From assembly GCA_000507305.1 (NCBI GenBank), contig DF241601.1, positions 1 to 64,000 of the forward strand: a stretch of DNA of 64,000 bases. The letters are read 5' to 3'. A model generated the notes under the pieces. The model was not told the DNA's origin. It saw only the letters and a program-made list of their open reading frames with translations, and made no database searches. Numbering within the stretch: the stretch's first letter is position 1; every line of letters starts with the position of its first letter. Origin of the DNA: Breviolum minutum Mf 1.05b.01. Taxonomy: Eukaryota > Sar > Dinophyceae > Suessiales > Symbiodiniaceae. Shown piece after piece: positions 54,201 to 61,573 of the stretch. A program made the translations under genes and the position numbers.

Positions 54201-55400
54201 AAGGTGGGATATGTTAACATCATGGAGACTAAGCATATTCAACCACTTCTTAGGCTTGGAGAGCTACATAAATCCAGGCTTCAAGATGATCTGTTTTTCT
54301 TTTTCGAGACATTTTGTTCTCGGCAATTCTTCCAGCAGTCAGGAAGCATTGTTAGTACATGTTGAAATAATTTTGGGGATGTTGTTGATACATGTTCTTT
54401 ACATTATTATAGCTACTTGGTATCATTTGACTATTGTTCTTCATTGCAAGAAACAACCACAAACAACACCGAGACGTGTTCGCTCCCAACTCAACTCCTT
54501 AAAATTCAGCTCTGCCCATTGTTTTGCACCATTGCAGCCATGGTGAATCGCAAACAAAACGGCTTCCTGGCAGCAAATATCTCGACCTCGGTGAATTCCC
54601 AAATCAGTTGGCACCTGTTGGTCAATTAGAGATTGTCATACATATACAGTACATATAGCATCATATAGTATCATGAGTGTATCATGTATCAAATAGTATA
54701 TACAATTATCAATTGTCATACATATCGTGTGTACATATCATACAAGTACCCTACTCTAATCATCTTACTGCTGTCATTTTTCAAAATCTGTGCTGCATCT
54801 GTCCTCCATCCCGGATCTCACAGCTAGGTCACAACATACAGACAGAACTGCAGGCCAATCCTCAATGATGTCGGAAAGGGTGACGAGTTGTCGAAGCAGC
54901 TGCCCTCGAAGGATCCCTTGACCCGCTTCAACCAACCAATGGCCACAAAGAAACCTGAAAGAAAAGATGCAAGGGATGTCACCATTGAAGTAGTGAACAT
55001 TCAATAAAAATCATCAGAAAATGACACTGGTCCAGTGGATATTTCAGTGGATGTCGACATCAGTGTGAAATATATCTGAAATCATGTTTGGAAACTCGAA
55101 ATCTTTCAATGAAACGATACGAGACCAATTCATCACCAAGCGACTCCTCTACAGACAACTTCACCATGACGGACTCCTTTTGATGCTCATGGCATCTGTG
55201 TAGTATCACATCAATGCCATAGCAAGTAGTTCGCAAGCAATCCGACCATGTGAGACAAGATGACTGGGGAGTCACTTGCTTTAGTTCAGTTTCGTGCCTG
55301 GTATTTATGCCTTTTACAGTTGGACAAAACTGATGAAAAGAGCGAGGTGCCTGTCGTTCTGAATATGTCTGCGTATAATTCAACACTTCAAAATCCATGC
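34185..55400 (-). CDS. TRM3/TARBP1-type tRNA (guanosine-2'-O)-methyltransferase, multi-exon (approximate span)
   Basis: Approximate span of a gene whose 3' exons carry the SpoU (TrmH) methyltransferase motifs and whose 5' exons encode a long helical-repeat region, the layout of TRM3/TARBP1 proteins, which methylate the 2'-OH of G18 in tRNA. The four catalytic-domain exons are listed separately. Helical exons lie near 55.2, 54.9, 54.5, 53.7, 53.0, 52.6, 50.2, 49.9, 49.1, 48.5, 45.3, 40.6 and 39.9 kb. The 'GNE..G' motif was not found, and the 5' end is unknown. Two FNIP-repeat genes on the same strand lie inside the span between exons near 44.6 and 40.7 kb. That all helical exons belong to one gene is inference from order and strand. 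Confidence 0.55.
34289..34621. mobile_element. MITE family B, expanded copy with nested family D element
   Basis: Left CATTATGGATCCATGG, right CCCATGGATCCGTAATGGG. A family D element (34314-34432) lies inside, and the interior GTAGGTAAAT words are repeated, so two family B units may be fused. Confidence 0.65.
34314..34432. mobile_element. MITE family D, nested copy
   Basis: Left ATATGGATGTTTCCGAAATA, right TATTTCTGGAAACACCCATA. Confidence 0.72.
35270..35384. mobile_element. MITE family C, diverged copy
   Basis: Left TTGTTTTCTAGTTAAAGTAC, right GTTTGAAACCACCACTTAG, interior CCCCAGGTAGGGGTGAAAA. Confidence 0.6.
35850..36300 (-). CDS. SpoU methyltransferase domain, middle exons
   Basis: About 36245-36300 encodes VLQEATFQKMVVAAVWPLDL, comparable with the 'd..Fq.lsv.A..wlpl' strand-helix of TARBP1-type enzymes. 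About 35965-36060 encodes RLLAFLREHRCAGRQ, comparable with the 'l..fL...k..Gy' helix that follows. A further candidate at about 36360-36430 (CEFEASITSPGRVEVALRND) may fill the gap after motif 1. Frames here are chosen by family resemblance; borders are not fixed. Confidence 0.5.
36432..36528. mobile_element. MITE family B, copy
   Basis: Left CCCATTACGGATCCATGG, right CCTGGATCCTCAATGGG, interior ATAGGTAAATATGC. Confidence 0.68.
36849..36894 (-). CDS. SpoU methyltransferase motif 1 exon
   Basis: A 46-base exon between ACATAAG|G and a GTAGTA donor, encoding VPNMAGLVRTSEALLG. The 'N.ag.vRTsEa' pattern is SpoU motif 1, with the catalytic-site Asn and Arg present. It joins the previous exon in phase as SLVDN|VPNMAG. 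Confidence 0.8.
37334..37387 (-). CDS. SpoU methyltransferase exon preceding motif 1
   Basis: Exactly 18 codons between CCTGAAG and a GT donor (CAAT|GTCC), encoding PGNLEEIDVVVCASLVDN. The 'lvvvaSLvdk' strand directly before motif 1 is typical of TARBP1-type enzymes. Exon phase 0 fits the next exon. Confidence 0.78.
38119..39060 (-). CDS. Exons before the methyltransferase domain
   Basis: About 38865-39045 encodes SNPLGMDQRLLVHRETFSSF, then GRPGSQRFEAGGFPWEFAGE and EIGRFAYFCMLLQLDIQ. About 38119-38185 encodes CHSSIMGAQARTCAWRGAQ. Both are on the same strand and in the expected order upstream of the SpoU motifs. No domain recognised. Confidence 0.45.
38755..38856. mobile_element. MITE family A, copy 3
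   Basis: Left end CCCTCCCTGAAATTAACATA, right end ATATTAGTTTCAGGGG, flanked by TA. Shares interior words with copy 2. Confidence 0.78.
39238..39294. repeat. (ATC)n microsatellite
   Basis: About 18 near-perfect ATC triplets, with one CAG-type interruption. Confidence 0.95.
39560..40345 (-). CDS. Large helical-repeat exon of the methyltransferase gene
   Basis: The longest exon of the gene, about 260 codons: KLKSIQIKETQVLQDILSSS, then helices such as ATQLLQLGNLDHLALLAVRG, GKVLQKLLEMKTSL, AEKAAEVAIEALRSGSLLPA, EQVTTLVGFLKDVELPEAFA and RLLASLTLFHVMEMNPPFLE. The pattern of paired amphipathic helices fits an alpha-solenoid, as in the N-terminal part of TARBP1 proteins. The ORF upstream of about 40350 is intron. 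Confidence 0.75.
40550..40720 (-). CDS. Exon of the methyltransferase gene
   Basis: Encodes APSGIHPNAKWLMLRLGFLP, then STTPTHGKGLPRRKIDQGKV and LWLQLHDYYETMPLR, ending at a GAGGTG donor region. It is the last helical-gene exon before the nested FNIP genes when reading upstream. Its 5' side is a MITE-like repeat (GGTGCTAAAACCCTG). Confidence 0.65.
40705..40821. mobile_element. MITE family G, partial copy
   Basis: Right end AGATTTCTGAACCATCAACA followed by GTA. The left part starts within the interior word GGTGCTAAAACCCTG, so the left end is lost or diverged. A similar partial copy lies at about 44745-44828. Confidence 0.55.
40931..41638 (-). CDS. Ubiquitin-like + FNIP-repeat protein, copy A (collapsed)
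   Basis: Starts at the ATG at 41638 (MGQSKRRRID), conserved in the copy at 63 kb. Residues ~15-100 form a ubiquitin-like beta-grasp region (LEIEVLSISGECMLTLNVAH, later KLVLSHNTSKLVLHKSLQQQ). Then follow FNIP-type repeats of about 23 residues (LDKVTWPAGLQSLTFGLHFN and similar) and a conserved end (GRRLAEADVVLPRTLRTLVI). Only about three repeats are present. A single N at 41208 sits where the first repeats should be, so the array has been collapsed by an assembly gap. Function unknown; repeats of this kind form a solenoid for protein binding. Confidence 0.88.
   Translation of the reverse strand: MGQSKRRRIDDIHGSASGGFGEGLLEIEVLSISGECMLTLNVAHSMLGRELWKNILDKLPLKPGRKLVLSHNTSKLVLHKSLQQQGFPSKQAQVSATYIPVNLLAAFRLAHRCNVEDEEFSLDGIAEMTEVSDNMPALLHNLPXLDKVTWPAGLQSLTFGLHFNQNLDKLTWPAGLQSLTFGRKFNQNLDNVTWPEGLHYLTFVSSSMGRRLAEADVVLPRTLRTLVIGEMRLVC
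42549..43487 (-). CDS. FNIP-repeat protein, copy B (N-terminus lost in gap)
   Basis: About a dozen FNIP-type repeats (for example LDNVTWPAGLQSLTFGADFN), ending with the same C-terminus as copy A (GRRLAEADVVLPRTLRTLVI). The ubiquitin-like N-terminus is missing because of the N run at 43429-43477, beyond which the sequence is already the 5' flank. Some repeats are almost identical at the nucleotide level, which points to recent unequal exchange. It lies head-to-tail with copy A. Confidence 0.88.
   Translation of the reverse strand, partial: KCMXXXXXXXXXXXXXXXXXSLDKVTWPAGLQSLTFGGDFNRNRLDNVTWPATLQSLTFGGDFFQSLDKVTWPEGLHSLSFHGRFKQGLDKLTWPGSLQSLTFGWCFDHNLTNVTWPAGLQNLCFSWNFNQSLDNMTWPEGLQSLTFGADFNQSLDNVTWPASLQTLTFGADFNQSLDNVTWPAGLQSLTFGADFHQSLGNMAWPAGLQSLTFGRKFNQSLDNVTWPAGLRCLTFGYNFNQSLDKVTWPAGLQSLTFGGDFNRNRLDNVTWPATLQSLTFVSGSTGRRLAEADVVLPRTLRTLVIGEMRLVC
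43429..43477. other. Assembly gap
   Basis: Run of 49 N inside the FNIP array of copy B. The true missing length is unknown. Single N characters at 41208 and 56481, both inside repeat arrays, are also best read as gaps. Confidence 0.95.
44119..44228. mobile_element. MITE family D, copy
   Basis: Left ATATGGGTGTTTCCAAAAAT, right CTATTTTTGGAAACGTCCAT, with interior TTTGGGGGTACC. Confidence 0.72.
44435..44555. mobile_element. MITE family C, copy
   Basis: Left CTAGTTGGTGTGTTTTTTCC, right GTGTTGCCACCACCTAG, interior CCCCGGGGATTGGGGTGAAA. Confidence 0.65.
44570..55400 (-). CDS. 5' helical exons of the methyltransferase gene (or a neighbouring helical-repeat gene)
   Basis: Exon candidates with clear helical peptides. 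55112-55260: DCLRTTCYGIDVILHRCHEH. 54783-54955: LLRQLVTLSDIIEDWPAVLS. 54450-54580: DICCQEAVLFAIHHGCNGAK. 53650-53815: KSKEAEMALLKGQSLAPEVM. 52920-53131: RKLWPKLVAQGFVVPAAALL. 52490-52741: LLSTLRGADSVALISGLIQK. 50104-50245: DTLVSTWLIAYQAQTEPFNG, then PEAVEALQSLRLDL. 49835-49930: HEYRNPETDGWLISTLVSQV. 48990-49190, 48410-48570, 45180-45375 (MTWQAAVSTLADLGGGPGSS) and 44580-44700 follow. They could belong to more than one gene. Confidence 0.55.
45008..45131. mobile_element. MITE family G, copy
   Basis: Left CATGGTTCAGAAATCCTG, right CGGATTTCTGAACCATCACC. Interior includes GATGGTGCTAAAACCCTTGG, shared with the copy at 40.7 kb. Confidence 0.7.
46117..46215. mobile_element. MITE family B, copy
   Basis: Left CCCAAATGCTCCATGTATGG, right ACACATGGAGCATATGGG, with interior GTAGGTGAATATACC. 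Confidence 0.65.
46962..47056. mobile_element. MITE family E, copy
   Basis: Left TACCATGGGAACCCAAAACC, right GGTTTTGGGGTCCAAGGGTA, nearly identical to the copy at 30 kb. Confidence 0.78.
48300..48395. mobile_element. MITE family B, best-preserved copy
   Basis: Left CCCATAGGATCCATGGTTGC, right GTCCCATGGATCCTATG, interior ATGGTAAATGTAGGCAAATG pairing with CATTCACC-type left arm. Confidence 0.72.
49630..49738. mobile_element. MITE family F, copy
   Basis: Left ATACCACCTGGAAAGTAGAT, right ATCTACTTTCACTATGGTGT, interior TTTATCATGGCCCC. Confidence 0.72.
50289..50395. mobile_element. MITE family C, copy
   Basis: Left ACTTGGTGGTTGAACCAACC, right CTTTGAAACCACCACTCAG, interior CCCCAAGTAGGGGGTGAAAA. 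Confidence 0.68.
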
Positions 55401-55556
55401 CAAAGTTCAGTACACAACGGTCACAAGCAGCGCACAGTCCAAACTGAATTGCAACATTATTGCTATTGCAGCTGCAAGGTCTTCACATCTTCTAGTCATC
55501 TGATGCCTACTTTCCAACACAAAATGCGCAACATGGAAAGTAGAAACTATATGAAA

Positions 55557-55557
<1 letters not shown>

Positions 55558-55589
<32 letters not shown>
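55558..55589. repeat. (CT)n(AT)n microsatellite
   Basis: CT dinucleotides followed directly by AT dinucleotides. Confidence 0.95.
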
Positions 55590-56177
55590 GTATGTATCGT
55601 TTCTTCATTTTTGTTGCGGAAATCATGGGAAATCTGACAAGTAATCTTACATCTTTTCGCTGCGTGATCCATCTTACATCTTCCATTTCCAGTGCAAGGA
55701 CGCAACGACTGATTTTTCCATCCATGCTCACACTGGAGAGGTGCCACAGGCATCAGCCACCTTCGGTCGTGAAACAACTGTTCCTCTCGTGTTTTTGTAC
55801 TTTTTTTGATGGGTTTGATGCGTCCATTCCAGGCGGCCAAGTTGAAAAAATAAACCTTTTGGATTCCCAGAATTGTACATGGCCCAATTTTGAAGATGCG
55901 AGTCACTCCTCCTAGGATAGAGTTTTAATCAACAGAAGGAAGTTCAGTATATTTTTAGGCGACAGGGTAGTAATTCCTATAAACCTTTACTTGCCACTGT
56001 GTTCGGACGTCGGTTTGGTCGCTCTTTTCGAATTGCCCGCGAGTGATTTTGAAGATAGAAAGGTAGAATCATTTGTACTGCATTGGCCAATGCAACTTGA
56101 TTCAAAGACAAAATCGATGAAATTCCAGTTGCAACAACCAGAGTCACAGTCAAACGTGGCATCTTTTGTGCAACTTT

Positions 56178-57059
56178 TCAATGGTAAACAAAGGCATCTT
56201 CTGGGATCATATCGAAGACAGGGGTATCGATGCTTTCCAAAGAACTGCATCCTGCGAAGGCACCTTTCCCAATGGCTGTCACAGACCCGGGGATCGTAAT
56301 GCTTTTCAAAGAAGTGCATTCTAGAAAGGCTCTTTTCCCAATGGCCGTCACAGACTCAGGGATAGTGATGCCTTCCAAAGAACTGCACTCTCGAAAGGCA
56401 CCGTCCCCAATGGCAGTCACAGACTGCGGAATAGTGATGCTTTGCAAAGAACTGCATTCTTGAAAGGCACCGTCCCCAATNAAAGAACTGCACTCAAGCA
56501 AGGCACCGTCCCCAATGGCCGTCACAGACTCAGGGATAGTGATGCTTTCCAAAGAACTGCATCCTGCGAAGGCACCTTTCCCAATGGCCGTCACAGACTC
56601 AGGGATAGTGATGCTTTGCAAAGAACTGCATCCTAGAAAGGCAGTGTCCCCAATGGCCGTCACAGACTCTGGGATAGCCACCCTAACCACCTGATTGCAC
56701 TTTTGGAAGGCTCGAGCAGGAATGCCCGTGACAGAGGAGGGGATGTTGACTTGGAGGAGGCCCTCTTCATGGATGGCCTCCTTTTTTCCGGCTACAACTT
56801 CGTTTCTGTAATAAATAACAGTCACTTCCGACTCAGCATTCAACAGACCTAACGATTCCAGTGTCTGATCATCATCTGGTACTGATCCGTCCACTAGAAT
56901 CTTTAGTTTGCAAATTTGGCGCTCAATCGGATCTTCACAATCTTTCTTTTCACGAAGCATCACCATCAGTTCTCGAATTGTCTTCGTTGGTATGACTTCA
57001 ACGGTGACCACACCACCTTCCAAGGTCTTCACTTTCACTTCGTGGGTCATGGCTGTCAT
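56178..57059 (-). CDS. Ubiquitin-like + BspA-type LRR protein
   Basis: One uninterrupted ORF of 293 codons from the ATG at 57059. Residues ~6-85 are a ubiquitin-like domain ([20 protein letters not shown], later [20 protein letters not shown] with LGLL). The rest is about eight BspA-type (LRR_5) repeats of 23 residues, such as [20 protein letters not shown] with LQS. A single N at 56481 replaces about 14 residues of one repeat, so the array is probably collapsed there. It ends EDAFVYH. The gene may continue after an intron. Function unknown; such Ub-like/LRR genes are abundant in dinoflagellates. Confidence 0.9.
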   Translation of the reverse strand: MTAMTHEVKVKTLEGGVVTVEVIPTKTIRELMVMLREKKDCEDPIERQICKLKILVDGSVPDDDQTLESLGLLNAESEVTVIYYRNEVVAGKKEAIHEEGLLQVNIPSSVTGIPARAFQKCNQVVRVAIPESVTAIGDTAFLGCSSLQSITIPESVTAIGKGAFAGCSSLESITIPESVTAIGDGALLECSSXIGDGAFQECSSLQSITIPQSVTAIGDGAFRECSSLEGITIPESVTAIGKRAFLECTSLKSITIPGSVTAIGKGAFAGCSSLESIDTPVFDMIPEDAFVYH

Positions 57060-57759
57060 GGTGGCCGGAACACCTTCAACAAGAAACCGCCGAAGCTTAA
57101 GGTTTGTCTCAACATGAGAGGCGCCTTAAAGTCTACCACTGCTTCTCTACCAGGATATTTTGGATAGTTCCTGTTTCCGGTACGGAGGGCACATATGATG
57201 GTGCAGCTTCCGATCCAATGACAACTAGCAGGTGTATGCTACTTTCTTTGGAGAGATGTTGTTTGTGCTGTGAGCGTCACTCAAAGCTGGGATGAATTGA
57301 AGTCAAAATGTAGCAGCGAAATGAAATGAAATGAAATTGACACCAGAAACGACCGAGATAGACTGATCATTGATTATTGATTGTGAGATAGACTGACTAA
57401 CTGGATGTGGGCATATATGAATCTATATCTGGCGCGGCCATAATGGTACAATTTTGAACTTCGCAATGTCGGCCTCGCATGCCCAAATTGAGGTCGTCCA
57501 AACCTGAACCCAAATCGTCAGTGCCAAAGTGATGAATTGTTGAGCATGGCAGCATGTCTTCTGAAATTTAAAAGGAAGATTATGGAGCCTCGCAACAACC
57601 AACCCGATTTTTGGAAGTATTTAATACTTAATAGCTGTTAACTTGGTGGTGAACATGGATTAAAACATGGCAAAGGGATTGTAGTCGAACACACTCGCAG
57701 CGGCCTCATGGTCTTCGCTCAGTTGCCTGCAGCCGGCGTGACGGCGTGATGCGGTGGAA

Positions 57760-57878
57760 AATTCCACCCGGAAAGTAGAAGCCACTCCTATTAGTCTTGG
57801 TTTACCATGGCCCCCTTACTATATAAGCCATGGTAAACTTGGGAGTGGCGTGGCGATCGCCATCTACTTTCACCACAA
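57760..57878. mobile_element. MITE family F, copy
   Basis: Left ATTCCACCCGGAAAGTAGAA, right ATCTACTTTCACCACAAGG. The interior is itself palindromic (GGTTTACCATGGCC with GCCATGGTAAAC). Confidence 0.72.
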
Positions 57879-58447
57879 GGTAATACGTATACTAGTGATG
57901 CTCATAGTCGGATCAATGCAATATGCGACAAAAGCAAAGTCCCATGCAATGACTTGAGATATTTTCGTGTTCAAGTGCACGAATTTTGTAGGACTATTGT
58001 GTATACTCAAACATATTAACAACGATTTGTGTCCTACTCCTACTACAGAACATTAAGCAAATAAGTTACATCCTGCTGCTTAATGGTGTATTAAGAAGAT
58101 AGGACCCTCATCTTGGCCGTCCCGTATTTCCTCCTGGTCAAGACAGATGGAGTAGCCGCCTCGCGTTGAATTGGAAGAGCGAGGCACGCCAAAGCCTGCG
58201 GTATTTTTAAATGAAGTTGTCATGAACAAATTCAACCAATTTCAATCACGAGCTGTATCCGAATCAATCCGTGTTTTCACGTCTTTTCATTTTCTATAGG
58301 GGTCCATGTGGGTGGGATCTTAGACACTTGGGTCGCTGGCTGCCTTCCATACCCCATTGCCATGCAAGCTGCTTTGAGGCTGCGTGGGTCTGGGTCGAGG
58401 CCTGAACACCTGACGAATCTCGGACCAAAATTTCCTGGTGGACATTT

Positions 58448-58549
58448 CCCATAGGATCCATGGGACGAACGGTATATTATACCTACATGAATGGTGGATT
58501 TTTGATGGTTTTCATGTAGGCAAATATACTAAAAACATGGATCCTATGG
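58448..58549. mobile_element. MITE family B, copy
   Basis: Left CCCATAGGATCCATGGGACG, right AACATGGATCCTATGG, interior CATGTAGGCAAATATAC. Confidence 0.72.
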
Positions 58550-59751
58550 CTAGTGTAACATTAAATCAAAATTGATTCCGGATAGCTTCTATTAGCTTCT
58601 ATATATTGGAACTGGTTTATATCAGGTCCCTTTACTAAATTACCTTTTAACGGACCCTTGTGCCGAATCTATCTTGACTCTAAGGTAACCATTTACGCGA
58701 AAGACCTGATGTCATCACGCACGTTCCGGCAAGGAATTTGCAACCCATAAACGCGACACCTCATCTTGCTGAGTAATTGCAGAGTTGACCTCCAACTGCT
58801 CTTCTCTTCACCTGCCCAATCGACATCTGAATCAGCCACATTCCCCAACTCATGTATATCATACTTATATACTTATATGATTATATGTGTATATAAAAGG
58901 TCATACTAGCAATCCAAACAAAAGCTTATGAAACAATTATGTCTATTACATATTATATCCAAACACATGATATCAAATGATAAGGATCACTGCGCGTAAC
59001 TTCAGATGCTTCAACTATCTTCAACTCTTTGATTGGAGATCTGGAGGCCTCCAGATTGAGCCATAGAAGTCCCTAAAGTGGCCACGTCTGGCCTGCATCT
59101 TTTGGAAGGGATCAATGCTTGTTTCAAAACTTCCAAGAAAAAACATGTGCATACATTATTATGTATACATATGTAGTACGTAATACACAAATAATACGTG
59201 TGACATGTAAAATGTGAAATGTGATGCATATGTAAAATGTGGTATGTGATATGTAGAACAGTATGTAACATGTAAAGTATATATGGACATGTATATGCAT
59301 GTATACTACAAATACAAACAAAGACCATGTGTATACTGTATACCATGTGCATTCCATTGGTATCTACACCCTCAACAGGTTCAGCTGAGAAGTCTCAAGT
59401 CGAATCACACAAACATGTCTCATGGTGTTTTGAAAACGTTCTGATGTATTCTGATCTGTTGTATTCTGGTGTACCTTAACATTCCCATCACTTGAAACAA
59501 CAACATTTTGCACTGGATTGCAAATCCTGATTGAAAAAAAATACCCGTGTGATCATGTATAACTATATGTATATCAAAACAAACCTAAAATCTAACATTT
59601 TCCTTCAAATTTTGGAGGATGATTCCCTTCAACGACCTCTTACATCTCAACACCTTTGAGGTCTGAACCGTACTTGAAGAACCTGGAGAGCCTCCAAGGT
59701 TGTGCAGGGCTGACTCTCATCTTGGGATGTTGGAAAAGATATTGGAATGTA

Positions 59752-60078
59752 CCCTCCCTGAAACTACTGTTGATGGTTCAGAAATCCGACAAACTCACCA
59801 GTTGAGGGAAAGGTAGTGACTATCCCATGTTGTTTTTGGTTTTTATACATCCAAACAGTGGTTGGGAATGGGATTTCTGAAGCATCAACAGTAACTTGGG
59901 GTCTTGGAGTTGTTTTTGTTTGATGCCTGGTAAAATGGTGGATTTTCATCCAATGGGATCCCAATCCTAAAAAAAAGACCTGAAAAACGAATCCCCCAAA
60001 CCCAAGGCCTCAAAGGCACAAGTCGACAAGTCGACCCATCAATTTTCAGGTGCAAACGACCGCTGTTAGTTTCAGGGT
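59752..60078. mobile_element. MITE family A, copy 4, split by a family G element
   Basis: Left end CCCTCCCTGAAACTA, right end CAATTTTCAGG...GTTAGTTTCAGGG. It is much longer than the other copies because a family G element (59767-59891) has inserted 15 bases inside the left end. Confidence 0.7.
59767..59891. mobile_element. MITE family G, nested copy
   Basis: Ends CTGTTGATGGTTCAGAAATC and inverted GATTTCTGAAGCATCAACAG, flanked by TA on both sides. Confidence 0.75.
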
Positions 60079-61573
60079 CCCGGGTTCTAAGATAGCAATG
60101 GAAATACCACCTTTTCCAATGGGAAATAGAACTACAAATGGTGGATGTTCCAGAAATATGTTTGATTACTGAGGGCTAGTTACAAACAAGTACAACTACA
60201 ACTACTCACAAAACAAAATAATTCATACAGTACATGTCACATATGACTGTAATGCATCAACTATAACTACAAACAAGTAAAACACTCTTGTGTGCATAGG
60301 TAAAAGATATCGAGTGCATCAACATATTGTCGTACATTTGGAGTCAGTCTAAAACAGAATCGCAAACCATGAACCAAACATTCAAGTTGCAAGGTTCCAT
60401 TACAAACCACTTTCAAAAAAAAAGCCAACCTGCAAAAACTGGATAAGGATGCTTATCCAAAAAGTCATTGATACGTTGATAAAAACATCAAGGTTTTTTT
60501 CCTTTACCCTGTAAGCCAAGCCGACCATGTCCCCCAGAATTGTTGATGAAATAGATCACTACTAAATAATAGTGACCTTTGAAACCCCCACGAATGAAAA
60601 ATGATCTCACTACAGTAAATGATTTGTTTTAACCCCGGGATCGAAAGAAAACTCATGGAAATCACAGAACAAAAACACCAATCAACAAGTGCACTCTTTT
60701 TCGTGTTGGATGATCGTTTCATTGAAAACTTGGCTTAAGAAATCACTGAAGTCATTGTTGAAGAGTCGTGTCGCGCACTTCGGTTCGCGAAAATTCACCA
60801 TGGTTTTTCAGTTGGAAGTCGTTTCTTTTCCACTATAAAAACAGAACCTGGAACGCCAAGTGTCCTAGGCAACTTTACCCCTAAAACCAGCAACTATTGC
60901 CATTAAAATAGGGCACTTGGCTTTCCAGGAAGTGGAAAATGTGATAAATTGACCCGAAAAAACGGTCGCAGAAGGGAACTTCCCTTGACACAAATCCTCC
61001 AGAAATCCTCCTTCATCCTTGGTGGGAAAATTTCACCCCAAATGAATCTCCGAGGTCGCAAGTGAAGCCACGGAAAACAATCCCCGCGAAACAAATCCAG
61101 AAACCCATGAGATACGAAAAAACCGGTTTCCAGAAATGGAAAAAGTGTGCGAATGGCAAGTTAAGTCTATAAGTTGTTCATCCCATATATCTCGAAAAAC
61201 AACCAGGGTTTTACACTGTTCAACTTGTTTTTGTGGGATTTCCTGGAAGAAAAAACACAACCACCTCACCAACGAGTCATCCAAAAATCCACACACGGGT
61301 GATCACTCGGATGTTTCCAACGGCGCACAGATTTATCCAGGTTTTCACGGCCCACAGGTTACCATGTGTCTACCTGCGTATGTCCCAAACAGCTACAACA
61401 ATAGATCGTTATGTCAGTAGGTTCGCCCATTTAAATTAACTTTTCAGGGGTTATTGAAAAAACACAAATATATGCCCATTGGAAAGGCCACATTCATAGA
61501 GGTTACAACTCCAATATCTATAATTAGTAACATTAGTATGGGCCCACCTTTTATGGCCTGGGCGTTCTTTTGT

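Larger units (their letters stand above)
57120..61540. other. Long stretch without convincing genes apart from listed elements
   Basis: Minus-strand frames near 59.05 kb (PSKRCRPDVATLGTSMAQSG), 58.4 kb and 58.15 kb could be exons, but competing frames are equally open. A small palindrome (GCCAAGTGTCCTA with ATAGGGCACTTGGC) lies at 60857-60912. Otherwise only AT-rich sequence and the listed MITE copies. Confidence 0.35.
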
